A DNA stretch of 60,176 nucleotides, taken from the NCBI GenBank assembly GCA_964651755.1, contig CAZYZD010000002.1, forward strand, positions 1 to 60,176, in the 5' to 3' direction. The translations under genes and the position numbers were made by a program. Of this stretch, positions 22,830-31,095 are shown one piece after another. The notes below the pieces were generated by a model. It had not been told where the DNA came from. It saw only the letters and a list, made by a program, of their open reading frames with translations, and made no database searches. Source of the stretch: QNZT01 sp964651755. GTDB taxonomy: Bacteria > Campylobacterota > Campylobacteria > Campylobacterales > QNZT01. Numbering within the stretch: the stretch's first letter is position 1; each line of letters starts with the position of its first letter.

Positions 22830-24503
22830 TTACTTTTCATGCTGGAGTTTTGGAATGAGTGTGGTATTGTTTTCTTTTATCTTTAGTATTAAGACATTTC
22901 CTTCTTTAAAAATATCTGATATTTTAAGATTGAAATGCTTTGCAATTTTTTCTAATGTGTCATTTTTTTCCATCATATGTGTTACTGTTTTATATACCGG
23001 AAGTTTTTTTGGTGTTTTTGAAAGTTTAGGTTCTGTTTTTGTCTGAATAGTTTTATTTTGTTCACCCCGTTTCTCTTTTTGCTTTACCAATATAGTAGTG
23101 TTTGTTTCATTTTTGTCAGAGTGGGTGGTGTTTGTCTCGTTTTTGTCAGTTTGTGTAGTGTTTGTTTCTGTAATAATAGTTTTTGTCTTAAATGATGCAA
23201 TAGAGATATTGCCTTCTTTTGTTTTGTTTTTTTCCAGTGTTGTAACTATTTTTATTTTAGTACCTGCTTTTACCTTTTTTTTGATTCCTGGATTCAGCTT
23301 TTTCAGTGCTGCAAGTCTGTTATTGAATTTAAGACTGAGTTCGTAGAGTGAAGTATCGGATTCGACTGTGTATGTTTTGACGATATGTTTTTTTTTCATT
23401 TTTTCCGGAGGAGTTTGTGGTAAATCTTTTGGTGCTTTTCCCAGAAGTGTCAAAGGCATACCTATTTTAAGTACTTTGTGTTTTTCAAGTTGGGGATTCA
23501 GCTCCCTGAGTGCTTTCATTCGGATATTGAAACGTCTGCTGATACGAAAAAGTGTGTCGTTAGGCTGAACATAGTATACAAATGTTTCACCGCTTTTTTT
23601 GATTTTTTCTTTTGCTTTTTCTGCTAGATCTTCGGGCAGGTAGACATAATACATTTTTTTATTGACAGGTAATCTATTCTTAATAAGATGAGGATTGCAT
23701 GCTTTGAGCTTTTTATACGGGACTCCAATTTTATAGGCAATTGTCTGTAGACTTTCCCCGCCTTTAAAATAGAGTTTTGTAAGTTTTTTGTTGCTGCAGA
23801 ACCCAAAAAGATGATTTTTATTGTTTTTCTTGATGATATTTTTATCATTTGCCAGAAGTGCCGCGACAATAATACGACGTATGTAATCCCTTGTCTCTTT
23901 AGGAAGATATTCTTCCTTTTCATCCAATAATACAGCAAGATCATCTGTACCCGCTTTTTTGATAGCATTTGCCAGTCGCCTTTCTCCGCAGTTATATGCC
24001 ATTGCCGCCAGATACCATTTTTGAAAACGACTATAGAGGTATTTTAAATATTGGATAGCAGCTTTAGTGGATTTGATGGGGTCGAGACGTTCATCTATTT
24101 CTCTATCTTTTCTTAATTTATACTCTTTTGCAGTTGCGGGCATAAATTGCCATAAGCCTGCAGCGTGTTTATGTGATTTACTGTCTGCCAGAAATTTTGA
24201 TTCTACCATCGCCATATAGAGGAATGTACTTGGAATATCAGATTCGTTGAGCAACTCCTGCAGATTTGGCATAAAAAGGTTACCACGTTTAAGTGTCCTT
24301 AAAAAATAGATTCTTTTGAGTTCATTTATTTTCTCTTTTGTTTCGATATAGTGTTCATCGTTGTAAAAGAGAGGATCGATGTCAAGACTTTCAAGAATAT
24401 CTATCTCTTTTTCCGGAGCAATATGAATTGGTTCGGTATCAGCAAAAGAGGGTTGAAGAACAAGTTGGGTAAAAAAAAGAGTTATAAAAATAAAAATCTT
24501 CAT
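22830..24503 (-). CDS. mltD: Membrane-bound lytic transglycosylase D with LysM domains
   Basis: A signal peptide (1-21) precedes a family 1 SLT domain with catalytic Glu in MAMVESKFL and the GLWQFMPATAKEY and AYNCGERR motifs. Then come about four LysM modules: one degenerate (LTKLYFKGGESLQTIA), two good (YYVQPNDTLFRIS, YTVESDTSLYELS) and a last one at the C-terminus. Between the third and fourth lies a Thr/Asn/Lys linker with a tandem repeat. The 557 aa is long for the family because of the linker. It heads the envelope operon; a -10-like TATAAA lies about 50 bp upstream. Confidence 0.93.
   Translation of the reverse strand: MKIFIFITLFFTQLVLQPSFADTEPIHIAPEKEIDILESLDIDPLFYNDEHYIETKEKINELKRIYFLRTLKRGNLFMPNLQELLNESDIPSTFLYMAMVESKFLADSKSHKHAAGLWQFMPATAKEYKLRKDREIDERLDPIKSTKAAIQYLKYLYSRFQKWYLAAMAYNCGERRLANAIKKAGTDDLAVLLDEKEEYLPKETRDYIRRIIVAALLANDKNIIKKNNKNHLFGFCSNKKLTKLYFKGGESLQTIAYKIGVPYKKLKACNPHLIKNRLPVNKKMYYVYLPEDLAEKAKEKIKKSGETFVYYVQPNDTLFRISRRFNIRMKALRELNPQLEKHKVLKIGMPLTLLGKAPKDLPQTPPEKMKKKHIVKTYTVESDTSLYELSLKFNNRLAALKKLNPGIKKKVKAGTKIKIVTTLEKNKTKEGNISIASFKTKTIITETNTTQTDKNETNTTHSDKNETNTTILVKQKEKRGEQNKTIQTKTEPKLSKTPKKLPVYKTVTHMMEKNDTLEKIAKHFNLKISDIFKEGNVLILKIKENNTTLIPKLQHEK
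23095..23171 (-). repeat. 30-bp tandem repeat in the mltD linker
   Basis: About two and a half imperfect copies of a 30-bp unit, coding NETNTT/DK-rich repeats. The period is a multiple of three, so copy-number change would keep the frame. Confidence 0.65.
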
Positions 24504-24590
24504 ATTAGGTAATAGAATTCCTTAAAAAAGCAATATTTGGCGCTTTTATACAATTCAGGAGATTGTAGTTAAAGAGTACTTATATCTTAT

Positions 24591-25370
24591 TTAAAAAAAT
24601 GCTTTAAAAAGTTTACGTGTGTTTTGAAGAATGATCTCTTCTAGTTCCTGTTGTTCTATATGAAGGGTTTCAGCCATTTTTTGTGCAATAAAAGTAGTAT
24701 AAAATGGTTCATTACGCTCTCCCCTGTGGGGATGCGGTGTTAAATAGGGTGCATCTGTTTCGATAAGAAGCTTGTTTTTGGGGATTTGCGGCAAAATATC
24801 GACCAGCTTTTTTGCATTTTTAAAGGTGATAACACCTCCAATACCATAGTAAAATCCATGTTGATCAAGTTCAAGCAATATAGGACTTGCATTGTAACAG
24901 TGCAAAACACCTCCCACTTCTTTTGCATTTTCTTCTATCAATATATCAAGGCTCTCTTTGGATGCATCCCGTATATGGATAATCAGAGGTTTGTTATGGG
25001 ATTTTGCAAGTGCAATTTGTTCTTTGAAAATCTCTTTTTGCACTCTTTTCTCTTCTTCCTTTTCTTTTTCATCATCTGGAAGACGGTAATAATCAAGTCC
25101 ACACTCTCCTACTGCTATACATTTTGGATGGTTTATATATTTTTCGAGGGAGGAGATGTTAAACGCTTCTTTGTCGTAGGGGTGGACACCTACCGCAAAA
25201 TAGATATTTTCATGTTGTTCTGCGATTTCAACAGCCCGTGGCAATTCCTTTGGATCTGCTCCTGGTATGATCATTCCTGTAACATTTGCATCATAAGCAC
25301 GTTGAATAACATCTTCAAGATCATTTTCAAAACGTTTATCATTCAAATGGCAATGGGTATCGATGATCAT
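24591..25370 (-). CDS. tatD: TatD-family metal-dependent DNase
   Basis: Amidohydrolase-fold nuclease of DNA repair and turnover. Metal ligands are IDTHCHL (residues 3-9), GECGLDYY near 92, IHIRDA near 134, HCYN near 158 and the terminal ETDAPYL near 204. The length (259 aa) is normal. It is transcribed alone, 87 bp before mltD. Confidence 0.95.
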   Translation of the reverse strand: MIIDTHCHLNDKRFENDLEDVIQRAYDANVTGMIIPGADPKELPRAVEIAEQHENIYFAVGVHPYDKEAFNISSLEKYINHPKCIAVGECGLDYYRLPDDEKEKEEEKRVQKEIFKEQIALAKSHNKPLIIHIRDASKESLDILIEENAKEVGGVLHCYNASPILLELDQHGFYYGIGGVITFKNAKKLVDILPQIPKNKLLIETDAPYLTPHPHRGERNEPFYTTFIAQKMAETLHIEQQELEEIILQNTRKLFKAFF

Positions 25371-25442
25371 GATATTTTTTTCTCCTGAGGCTGAAAAATT
25401 GAGGTATTATTTTAATATGTGTGTAGTAATGATATGCTGAGA

Positions 25443-25466
25443 AGAGAGTATAAAACTCTCTTTTTT
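25443..25466. terminator. Hairpin after the dodecin gene
   Basis: AGAGAGT (25443-25449) and ACTCTCT (25455-25461) with a 5-nt loop, 7 bp beyond the dodecin stop. The T-tract is on the plus strand (25461-25466), opposite to dodecin, so its efficiency for that gene is uncertain. Confidence 0.45.
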
Positions 25467-25473
25467 AATTTTA

Positions 25474-25677
25474 TTAATCTATAACAAAAGAGATTTTTGC
25501 GGTGATACGGTATTTTACAATTTTATTGTCTACCACTTTCGCACTTTTCTCTTTAATGTAAATTGATTTAATATTTCGTACAGATTTTGATGCTTCATTG
25601 ATTGCATTTTGTGCAGCATCTTCCCAGCTTTTACTTGATTGTGCCAATACTTCAATTACTTTAACAACTTTTGACAT
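25474..25677 (-). CDS. Dodecin, flavin-binding protein
   Basis: 67-residue protein with the dodecin beta-alpha-beta-beta fold, storing flavins in a dodecameric shell. Typical segments are VVKVIEVLAQSSKSWEDAAQ and NAINEASKSVRNI. A longer frame starts at 25716, but AAGGAG stands 7 bp before the ATG at 25677 and decides this start. The riboflavin kinase gene is elsewhere (40446), so no operon link. Confidence 0.93.
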   Translation of the reverse strand: MSKVVKVIEVLAQSSKSWEDAAQNAINEASKSVRNIKSIYIKEKSAKVVDNKIVKYRITAKISFVID

Positions 25678-25785
25678 AACAGACTCCTTTTTCAAATAGA
25701 TTTGTATGACTTTCATTATACCATAGTTTTAAAGGTCTGAGGTGATATGCTGAAAATAGAGCGCAATAAAGCAATAAAAGATCTC

Positions 25786-27318
25786 TTATTGTTTTTCCAA
25801 AAGACTTTTTGCAAAATTTATTGCTTCATCTGTAATCTCTTCAGCACTGATCATTCGTGAAAGTTCTTTGATCCGACCCTCTTTGTCCAATCTTTTTACC
25901 TGGCTGATATCTTTCTTTTTATGTACGAGAAAATGGATATCTGCGGAGGAAGAGAGTTGTGGCTGGTGGCTGATCGCAAAAATTTGATAATTTTGAGAAA
26001 GTTGTTTTAAAACTGTTGCAATACTCATTGACTCTTTTCCACTGACATTGGCGTCTATCTCATCCAGAATCAAAATACCCCCGTTTGCCTGGATAAATTC
26101 GCTTGATGCTGCCAGTAGTGCGAGACGTAGCCTGTTAAGTTCACCTGCACTTATTTTTTTGAGATCTGCAGTTTTGAGTTGTACATCTATCTGATCTTTA
26201 CCTCTCTCACTCAATGTCGTCTGTGATAGTGAAAAAGTAACTTTTTCAAGATAGAGAAAGTTGAGGTAATGTTCTACACGTGCCTGGAGTATTTTGACTG
26301 CTTTTGTTCTGTTTTGTGTCAGCTGCTCTGCAAGGATGGTGATCTTTTCATGAAGTTGTGTATGCTCTTTTTGCAGTTGTTCTTTTTCAAAAGAGAGATT
26401 TTCATAATGGTGTAACTCCTCTTTTTTTTGTTCCAGATAGGCAAGAGCCTCTTCAATTGATCCATGTTTGCGTTTCAAAGAGGAGAGCTGTTCTATTCTG
26501 TCAAGAAGGTATTCTATATTGATATCGTCCAGCTCTTCAAGTCTGCTGCCTGCCTCTTCGAAAACAGCTTCAAGCTGGGTCAGGGCATCATCGAAAAAGG
26601 TACTGTCGATCTCCAGTAGGTGCAATGCTTCTGCCACTTTTGCCGTATGCTGGAAAATCAGGGAAGCCTCATCTATACTTTTTTCAATTTTCTCTTTTTT
26701 GGAGAGCTCTTTTTTTTGTTGCATGAGGGTTTCATATTCATCTACTGTAGGTGCAATTTTTTCAATTTTTTCAATTTCAAATGCAGTAAATTCTTTTAAG
26801 TCCTGAATTTTTTTCTCTTCTTCTTGAATTTTTTTTAAGGCAGTGTCAATCTCTTTGTATTTGGTATAAGTGGTATGATAACTTTGGAGAATCTCTTTAT
26901 ACTGTCTGTTTTTATATGTTGCTATAGCATCCAAAAGTGTGAGGAGATTTTCATTTTCAAACTCTGTAAATTCACGTAGCGAGAGATAGTTGATAAAATT
27001 TTTGGAGATGGCTTTGATATTTTTTTTTGAAATTTGCTGGTTATTGATAAAGTACCGCGCTGCCTTTTCTTTGGTCAGCCGGAAAATATTTGGAGAATCC
27101 TCTTCGATGCCAAATGTTTCAAGATCCAGTTGTTGTTCTACAGAAGCTTCGATATATTTTGCATCGCACTCTTTGATGCCAAAAAGCGACAAAAGTGCTT
27201 CCATCAAAATAGATTTACCTGCGCCGCTTGGTCCGGTAAAAACAATAAAGTTCCGGTCAAATTCAAGAGTAACTTCCTTGAAACTAAGATGGTTTTTCAA
27301 ATAAAATCGTTCAATCAA
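25786..27318 (-). CDS. recN: DNA repair ATPase RecN
   Basis: SMC-like ATPase for double-strand break repair. Walker A GPSGAGKS (about 30-37), a long coiled coil in the middle (about 150-340), the ABC signature region KKISAGELNRLRLALL and Walker B ILILDEIDANVSG. At 510 aa it is slightly shorter than E. coli RecN, usual for this phylum. It overlaps the nadK stop by 4 bp, so the pair is coupled, an order shared by many bacteria. Confidence 0.95.
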   Translation of the reverse strand: MIERFYLKNHLSFKEVTLEFDRNFIVFTGPSGAGKSILMEALLSLFGIKECDAKYIEASVEQQLDLETFGIEEDSPNIFRLTKEKAARYFINNQQISKKNIKAISKNFINYLSLREFTEFENENLLTLLDAIATYKNRQYKEILQSYHTTYTKYKEIDTALKKIQEEEKKIQDLKEFTAFEIEKIEKIAPTVDEYETLMQQKKELSKKEKIEKSIDEASLIFQHTAKVAEALHLLEIDSTFFDDALTQLEAVFEEAGSRLEELDDINIEYLLDRIEQLSSLKRKHGSIEEALAYLEQKKEELHHYENLSFEKEQLQKEHTQLHEKITILAEQLTQNRTKAVKILQARVEHYLNFLYLEKVTFSLSQTTLSERGKDQIDVQLKTADLKKISAGELNRLRLALLAASSEFIQANGGILILDEIDANVSGKESMSIATVLKQLSQNYQIFAISHQPQLSSSADIHFLVHKKKDISQVKRLDKEGRIKELSRMISAEEITDEAINFAKSLLEKQ

Positions 27319-28214
27319 TGTTTACTGCCCCAGTGTAGTTTTTGTTTTAGTACATCAAAATAATTACGTTCCAGCCGATGAATCATTCTAATCCCTTTAG
27401 GTGCAATTTTAATACAAATTGCATCAAAGAATTTAAGATTATAAATATCCTGTCCGTCTATGACGATGATTGTTTCATCCTCACTTTCAAAAGAGATTTC
27501 AAAATCTGCCGGTAATACAATAGGTCGTTCTGTCAAAGAGTGGGGACAGATTGGTGTAACAATGATTGCCTCGGTGAGGGGATATACAATAGGTCCTCCG
27601 GCAGAGAGGTTGTATGCGGTGGAACCTGTGGGAGTTGAAACGATAACACCGTCTCCATAGTAACGGTTCAGATGTTTTTTCGCCATATGGGACTCATAGG
27701 AAGTAACATAGGCATCAACATTTACCATACCTTCAATTGAAGGGCGGGAAAGGACGATATCGTTAAATGCTATTAATGATTTATTGGCAACTTGTGATAA
27801 AAGTACAACGTCTAATACCATTCGATGATCAATACGGTATTCGCCCTCAAAAATTTTTTCAATAAACTCTTCAATTTCATCAAGTTTGATATCTGTTAAA
27901 AATCCAAGATTACCGGCATTTATACCTAAAATAGGTTTATTGTGATGATAACTTTTCCTACTCAGAGACAATAATGTCCCATCCCCTCCAATAGAGATGA
28001 GCATATCGCTTTGCTCCAGCATCTCTTCAAGAGGCATCCCGGACATACCGAACTGTCGGGCACTTTGTTCTTCTATCAGTAGTGTTACATGATGTTTTTG
28101 GAGCGCTTTTTTTAAAATATCATAATATTTTTTTAATTGTGGTGAGTTTGGACGTACGACTAATCCAACAGTTTTAAGGTGTTGAATCTTTTCATTGCTT
28201 TTCAGTAGATGCAT
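27315..28214 (-). CDS. nadK: NAD kinase
   Basis: Phosphorylates NAD+ to NADP+. Motifs GGDGTLL (near 74), NAGNLGFLT (near 98) and the glycine-rich TPTGSTAYNLSAGGPI (near 194) are intact; 299 aa. It is the first gene of a nadK-recN pair. Confidence 0.97.
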   Translation of the reverse strand: MHLLKSNEKIQHLKTVGLVVRPNSPQLKKYYDILKKALQKHHVTLLIEEQSARQFGMSGMPLEEMLEQSDMLISIGGDGTLLSLSRKSYHHNKPILGINAGNLGFLTDIKLDEIEEFIEKIFEGEYRIDHRMVLDVVLLSQVANKSLIAFNDIVLSRPSIEGMVNVDAYVTSYESHMAKKHLNRYYGDGVIVSTPTGSTAYNLSAGGPIVYPLTEAIIVTPICPHSLTERPIVLPADFEISFESEDETIIVIDGQDIYNLKFFDAICIKIAPKGIRMIHRLERNYFDVLKQKLHWGSKH

Positions 28215-28248
28215 ATTTTATTTTACTGCCATTTTGATTAATACCCTA

Positions 28249-28758
28249 TTAACGCAGCAGATTGATCCAGTCCCAGATGAGTTTGTTCTTTTTTAGAAGA
28301 TAATCAATCTGTGTTTCGCTGAGATGGAAATCCTCTTTCATTTTTTTCCTGAACAGCTGTTTTTCTTTTGGTGTTCTGATAACAGAAGAGAGCGGTAGAT
28401 TCAGCGTAATGGCACTTTCAGGATAATATGGGTTTATTTGAATTAAAACTGCTTTAAATTTGTCAAATGTCATATTTTCCGGGATAGAGGGTGTATCTGA
28501 TTTATAAAGAGAATCCATATCTGGATTTGGAAGGTCTTCATTTGTTATGGAATATATATTCTCTATTTTCGGTTTTTCTATGCTTTCATGTGACATAGAG
28601 TCTTCTAAGATCTCCAGTGTAGGTTGTTGCTGGATAACTGATCTTACTTGTTTGTTTTGATTATCGCTATTACTGTTATTACTATTTGCGGTGAATATAT
28701 AAGTAAAAAATGCAATAATTAAAATAAGTAAAAATATAAACGTCTTCATACTAATCAT
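28249..28758 (-). CDS. Unknown membrane-anchored protein
   Basis: I do not recognise it. A hydrophobic signal anchor (about 4-23) is followed by an Asn/Ser/Gln-rich linker (25-45) and a C-terminal helical region (about 95-169) with FDKFKAVLIQINPYYPESA and a charged end. It is probably an exported or anchored envelope protein. It is 34 bp upstream of nadK. The start could also be the ATG three codons later. Confidence 0.55.
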   Translation of the reverse strand: MISMKTFIFLLILIIAFFTYIFTANSNNSNSDNQNKQVRSVIQQQPTLEILEDSMSHESIEKPKIENIYSITNEDLPNPDMDSLYKSDTPSIPENMTFDKFKAVLIQINPYYPESAITLNLPLSSVIRTPKEKQLFRKKMKEDFHLSETQIDYLLKKNKLIWDWINLLR

Positions 28759-28826
28759 TGTAACTAATTTTAAATTTAAGATTGTATAACTCCCCTGACT
28801 TTCAGCGTTCCATTATAAATCTGTTG

Positions 28827-28832
28827 TATAAT
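28827..28832 (+). promoter_or_regulatory. -10 box of the small lipoprotein gene
   Basis: TATAAT (TGTATAAT, an extended -10) 37 bp before the ATG at 28869; AAAGGA at 28857-28862 is the ribosome binding site. Confidence 0.65.
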
Positions 28833-28868
28833 ACGTTTTATGTATTTAATTTTTACAAAGGATTCTAA

Positions 28869-29093
28869 ATGAATAAAATGATTTTAACTGTTGCGTCAAT
28901 AGCTGCTTTAGCAATGCTAAGTGGTTGTGCTGAAAAGAAAAGTTGTTGCAATCCTCCTGCACCAGTTGCAGCGCCTGCACCAGTAGTAGAAGCTCCTGCT
29001 CCGGCACCTGCACCAGTAGTTGTAGCGCCAGCTCCAGTAGTGGAAGAAGTGGCACCGGTTGTTGTTGACGAAAAAACAAGAGCAGTACAATAA
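28869..29093 (+). CDS. Small Ala/Pro/Val-rich lipoprotein
   Basis: A signal peptide with lipobox MLSGC puts the lipidated Cys at residue 20. The mature part is CAEKKSCCNPP, then about 40 residues of PAPV-type repeats and a short charged end. The repeats should form an extended polyproline-like rod, as in periplasm-spanning lipoproteins. A strong promoter and terminator suggest high expression. The function is unknown. Confidence 0.8.
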   Translation: MNKMILTVASIAALAMLSGCAEKKSCCNPPAPVAAPAPVVEAPAPAPAPVVVAPAPVVEEVAPVVVDEKTRAVQ

Positions 29094-29106
29094 GCTGATC
29101 CTGTTT

Positions 29107-29147
29107 GGCAGGAGCTTATCGCTTCTGCCGGGGATTTCACTTTTTTT
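29107..29147 (+). terminator. Terminator of the lipoprotein gene
   Basis: GGCAGGAGC (29107-29115) pairs with GCTTCTGCC (29121-29129), including one G-U pair, loop TTATC. A T7 tract follows at 29141-29147, 11 nt downstream, so the spacing is not ideal. Confidence 0.5.
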
Positions 29148-30252
29148 ATCTTCTTTTTAAAATGACACCGCATTCCAGATGTGTCGTATATGCAAATTGA
29201 TCGAATACAGCAAAGTTTGTAATTTGGTACTCTTCCTTTAACAATAATAAATCTCTTAAAAGTGTCTCAGGATTACATGAAATGTAAATAATATTTTCAA
29301 ATTGTTTCGCAAATAATCGTGTTTTATCATCCAAACCAGCTCTGGGAGGATCAAGAAAAAGATGTGAAAAATGATACATTTGCAAATCTACTCCCTCTAA
29401 TCTTTTGAAGACTCTTTTTTGTTCAAGCGCTTCTGTCAACTCTTCGGCACTCAATCGTACAAAAGCGATATTTTCTACTTTATTAAGCAAACAGTTTTCC
29501 TGAGCGCTTTTGATAGAGCGTTTGGAAATTTCAGTTGCAAGTACATTGCGGAATTTTTCACTTAGAGGAATTGTAAAATTTCCATGTCCGCAATATAGTT
29601 CCAGAAGATCTGTTTGAAGGGAGGGAAGGTGATTTTTCACCCATTCGATCATCTTTTCGTTGACTTGGGTATTTGGTTGTGTAAAACCGGTATCATAAAG
29701 TTTATAATAGTACTTTTTATTTAGAATATGCAGTACTTCATGAATATACTCTTTGGTTACAACAAGTTTGATACCACGGCTTCGCCCGATAAGATCTATG
29801 TTTAATGCACAGGCAAGTTTTTCTGCCTCTTTGTGCCAGATAGCGTCTATCTTTTTGTGGTAGATAAGGGTGATGAGTATTTCGGAAGTAGAACTGCTGA
29901 GGAATTCGACACTGTAGAGTCTGTGGCGTAATGTTTCATTTCTCGAGATAAATTCCAGAAGTTGCGGCATTGTTTCTGCGATCTTTTCAGCAACTATACT
30001 GCACGCTTTGATAGGAACTATTTTTTTCTTTTCCAGCCCATGCATCGCATACGAAATAGTATTTTTTTCATAATCATGAAAGATACGAAATTCTGCACGA
30101 GTACGGAAATGATCGGATTTGGAGCGGATGATGTCCAGATTATCAACTTGAAACATTTTTTTGATATTTTCTATTTTATAGACAAGTTGTTCTTCATAAT
30201 CCATTTCATAAAGTGTACAGCTGCCGCATCTGCCGAAATAGTCACATTGCAT
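29146..30252 (-). CDS. trmA: tRNA (uracil-5-)-methyltransferase
   Basis: SAM-dependent methyltransferase making m5U54 in tRNA. The SAM motif is ELYCGHGNFTIPLS, with FLDPPRAGLD and the catalytic-cysteine motif YISCNPETL. The N-terminus CDYFGRCGSC (C-x5-C-x2-C), with a later Cys in KACSIV, resembles the Fe-S cluster of the RumA/RlmD branch, so an rRNA m5U role is possible. A frame extends to 30282, but AAGGAATAAAA before the ATG at 30252 sets the start; 368 aa. Confidence 0.88.
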   Translation of the reverse strand: MQCDYFGRCGSCTLYEMDYEEQLVYKIENIKKMFQVDNLDIIRSKSDHFRTRAEFRIFHDYEKNTISYAMHGLEKKKIVPIKACSIVAEKIAETMPQLLEFISRNETLRHRLYSVEFLSSSTSEILITLIYHKKIDAIWHKEAEKLACALNIDLIGRSRGIKLVVTKEYIHEVLHILNKKYYYKLYDTGFTQPNTQVNEKMIEWVKNHLPSLQTDLLELYCGHGNFTIPLSEKFRNVLATEISKRSIKSAQENCLLNKVENIAFVRLSAEELTEALEQKRVFKRLEGVDLQMYHFSHLFLDPPRAGLDDKTRLFAKQFENIIYISCNPETLLRDLLLLKEEYQITNFAVFDQFAYTTHLECGVILKRR

Positions 30253-30280
30253 TTTTATTCCTTTTTTACTGGTTCGATTC

Positions 30281-30340
30281 AAAGTAGTTGAACAAGAGAT
30301 ACCGATCCTCGGGAATTCGTCTTATTTTCGCAACTACTTT
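30281..30340. repeat. Long-range inverted repeat between trmA and fliP
   Basis: AAAGTAGTTG (30281-30290) and CAACTACTTT (30331-30340) are exact complements 40 nt apart, with a smaller CCGA/TCGG stem in the loop. It lies in the 103-bp gap between fliP and trmA on the minus strand. It could be a 3' structure of the motAB-fliP message or a trmA leader. Confidence 0.5.
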
Positions 30341-30355
30341 AACTACTGTGTTATA

Positions 30356-31093
30356 TTATTTAAAACTGGCAATAAGATTACCAATCAGTAAGTTCCAACC
30401 ATCTACCAGCACAAATATCAGTAATTTAAAGGGCATTGAGATCATCACTGGCGGAAGCATCATCATACCCATACTCATCAGAACAGAACTGACTACCATA
30501 TCGATCACAAGGAAAGGAAGGTAGAGTAAAAAACCGATTTCAAAAGCAGTTTTGAGTTCACTGATCATAAATGCGGGAATAGTAATAGTTAATGGAATAT
30601 CATTATAATTTTTAGGGTTTTGCAGTTTCCGGATACGAAAAAAGAGTGCCAGATCCTTTTCCCTCGTATTTTTGATCATAAAAGCTTTAAAGGGTGCGAC
30701 TCCTTTTTCAAAAGCTTCTTCGTAGGATATCTTTTTTTCTGTATATGGTTTGATTGCTGTATCGTATGCTTTGGTGGCAACAGGTTCCATAATAAAAAAA
30801 GTCAAAATAAGAGCCAGAGATACCAGGAGTTGATTGGGTGGCATTTGCTGTGTGCCAAGTGCCTGACGTAAAAAAGAGAAAACAACAATTAATCGTATAA
30901 AACTGGTCATTACCAGTAGCAGAGAAGGTGCCAGAACAAGCAGAGTAAGGACAAGCAGGACATTGAGTGAACTGACTAAGTCTTTAGGTTCTGAAGGTGC
31001 AGAGAGCGAGAGATTTACGGTGGGAACCTGTACGGCATCCGCACCAAACAGAAGAGATCCGCCAAGTAGTACAAATAGTGCGATATATTTGAT
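30356..31093 (-). CDS. fliP: Flagellar export gate protein FliP, non-canonical ATC start
   Basis: Core channel protein of the flagellar type III export apparatus. From the conserved VMTSFIRLIVVFSFLRQALG onward the family is unmistakable, with the ending MSMGMMMLPPVMISMPFKLL. The first ATG in frame (30910) would remove the signal peptide and first membrane helix. The frame stays open upstream and has no ATG, GTG or TTG there. An ATC at 31093 lies 6 nt after GGAGG and would give a perfect signal peptide, (M)KYIALFVLLGGSLLFGADA, and 245 aa, the usual FliP size. An A-T-C start or a single base error (ATG to ATC) are the two readings. Confidence 0.85.
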   Translation of the reverse strand: MKYIALFVLLGGSLLFGADAVQVPTVNLSLSAPSEPKDLVSSLNVLLVLTLLVLAPSLLLVMTSFIRLIVVFSFLRQALGTQQMPPNQLLVSLALILTFFIMEPVATKAYDTAIKPYTEKKISYEEAFEKGVAPFKAFMIKNTREKDLALFFRIRKLQNPKNYNDIPLTITIPAFMISELKTAFEIGFLLYLPFLVIDMVVSSVLMSMGMMMLPPVMISMPFKLLIFVLVDGWNLLIGNLIASFK

Positions 31094-31095
31094 CT

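Noticed and set aside
24786..25388. Long plus-strand open frame (200 codons) opposite tatD
   Set aside because: Phe/Ile/Cys-rich, no motif, no ribosome binding site; tatD on the other strand has complete metal motifs.
25765..25800. CAATAA...TTATTG palindrome at the recN stop
   Set aside because: No room for a loop without breaking most pairs; the T-run belongs to the coding sequence of the last codons.
30271..30290. Possible tRNA T-arm (GGTTCGATTC)
   Set aside because: The flanking bases do not pair into a T-stem and no acceptor or anticodon arm is present.
30356..30910. FliP starting at the first ATG (184 aa)
   Set aside because: It would lack the signal peptide and first helix, which are encoded in the same frame just upstream and match the family.
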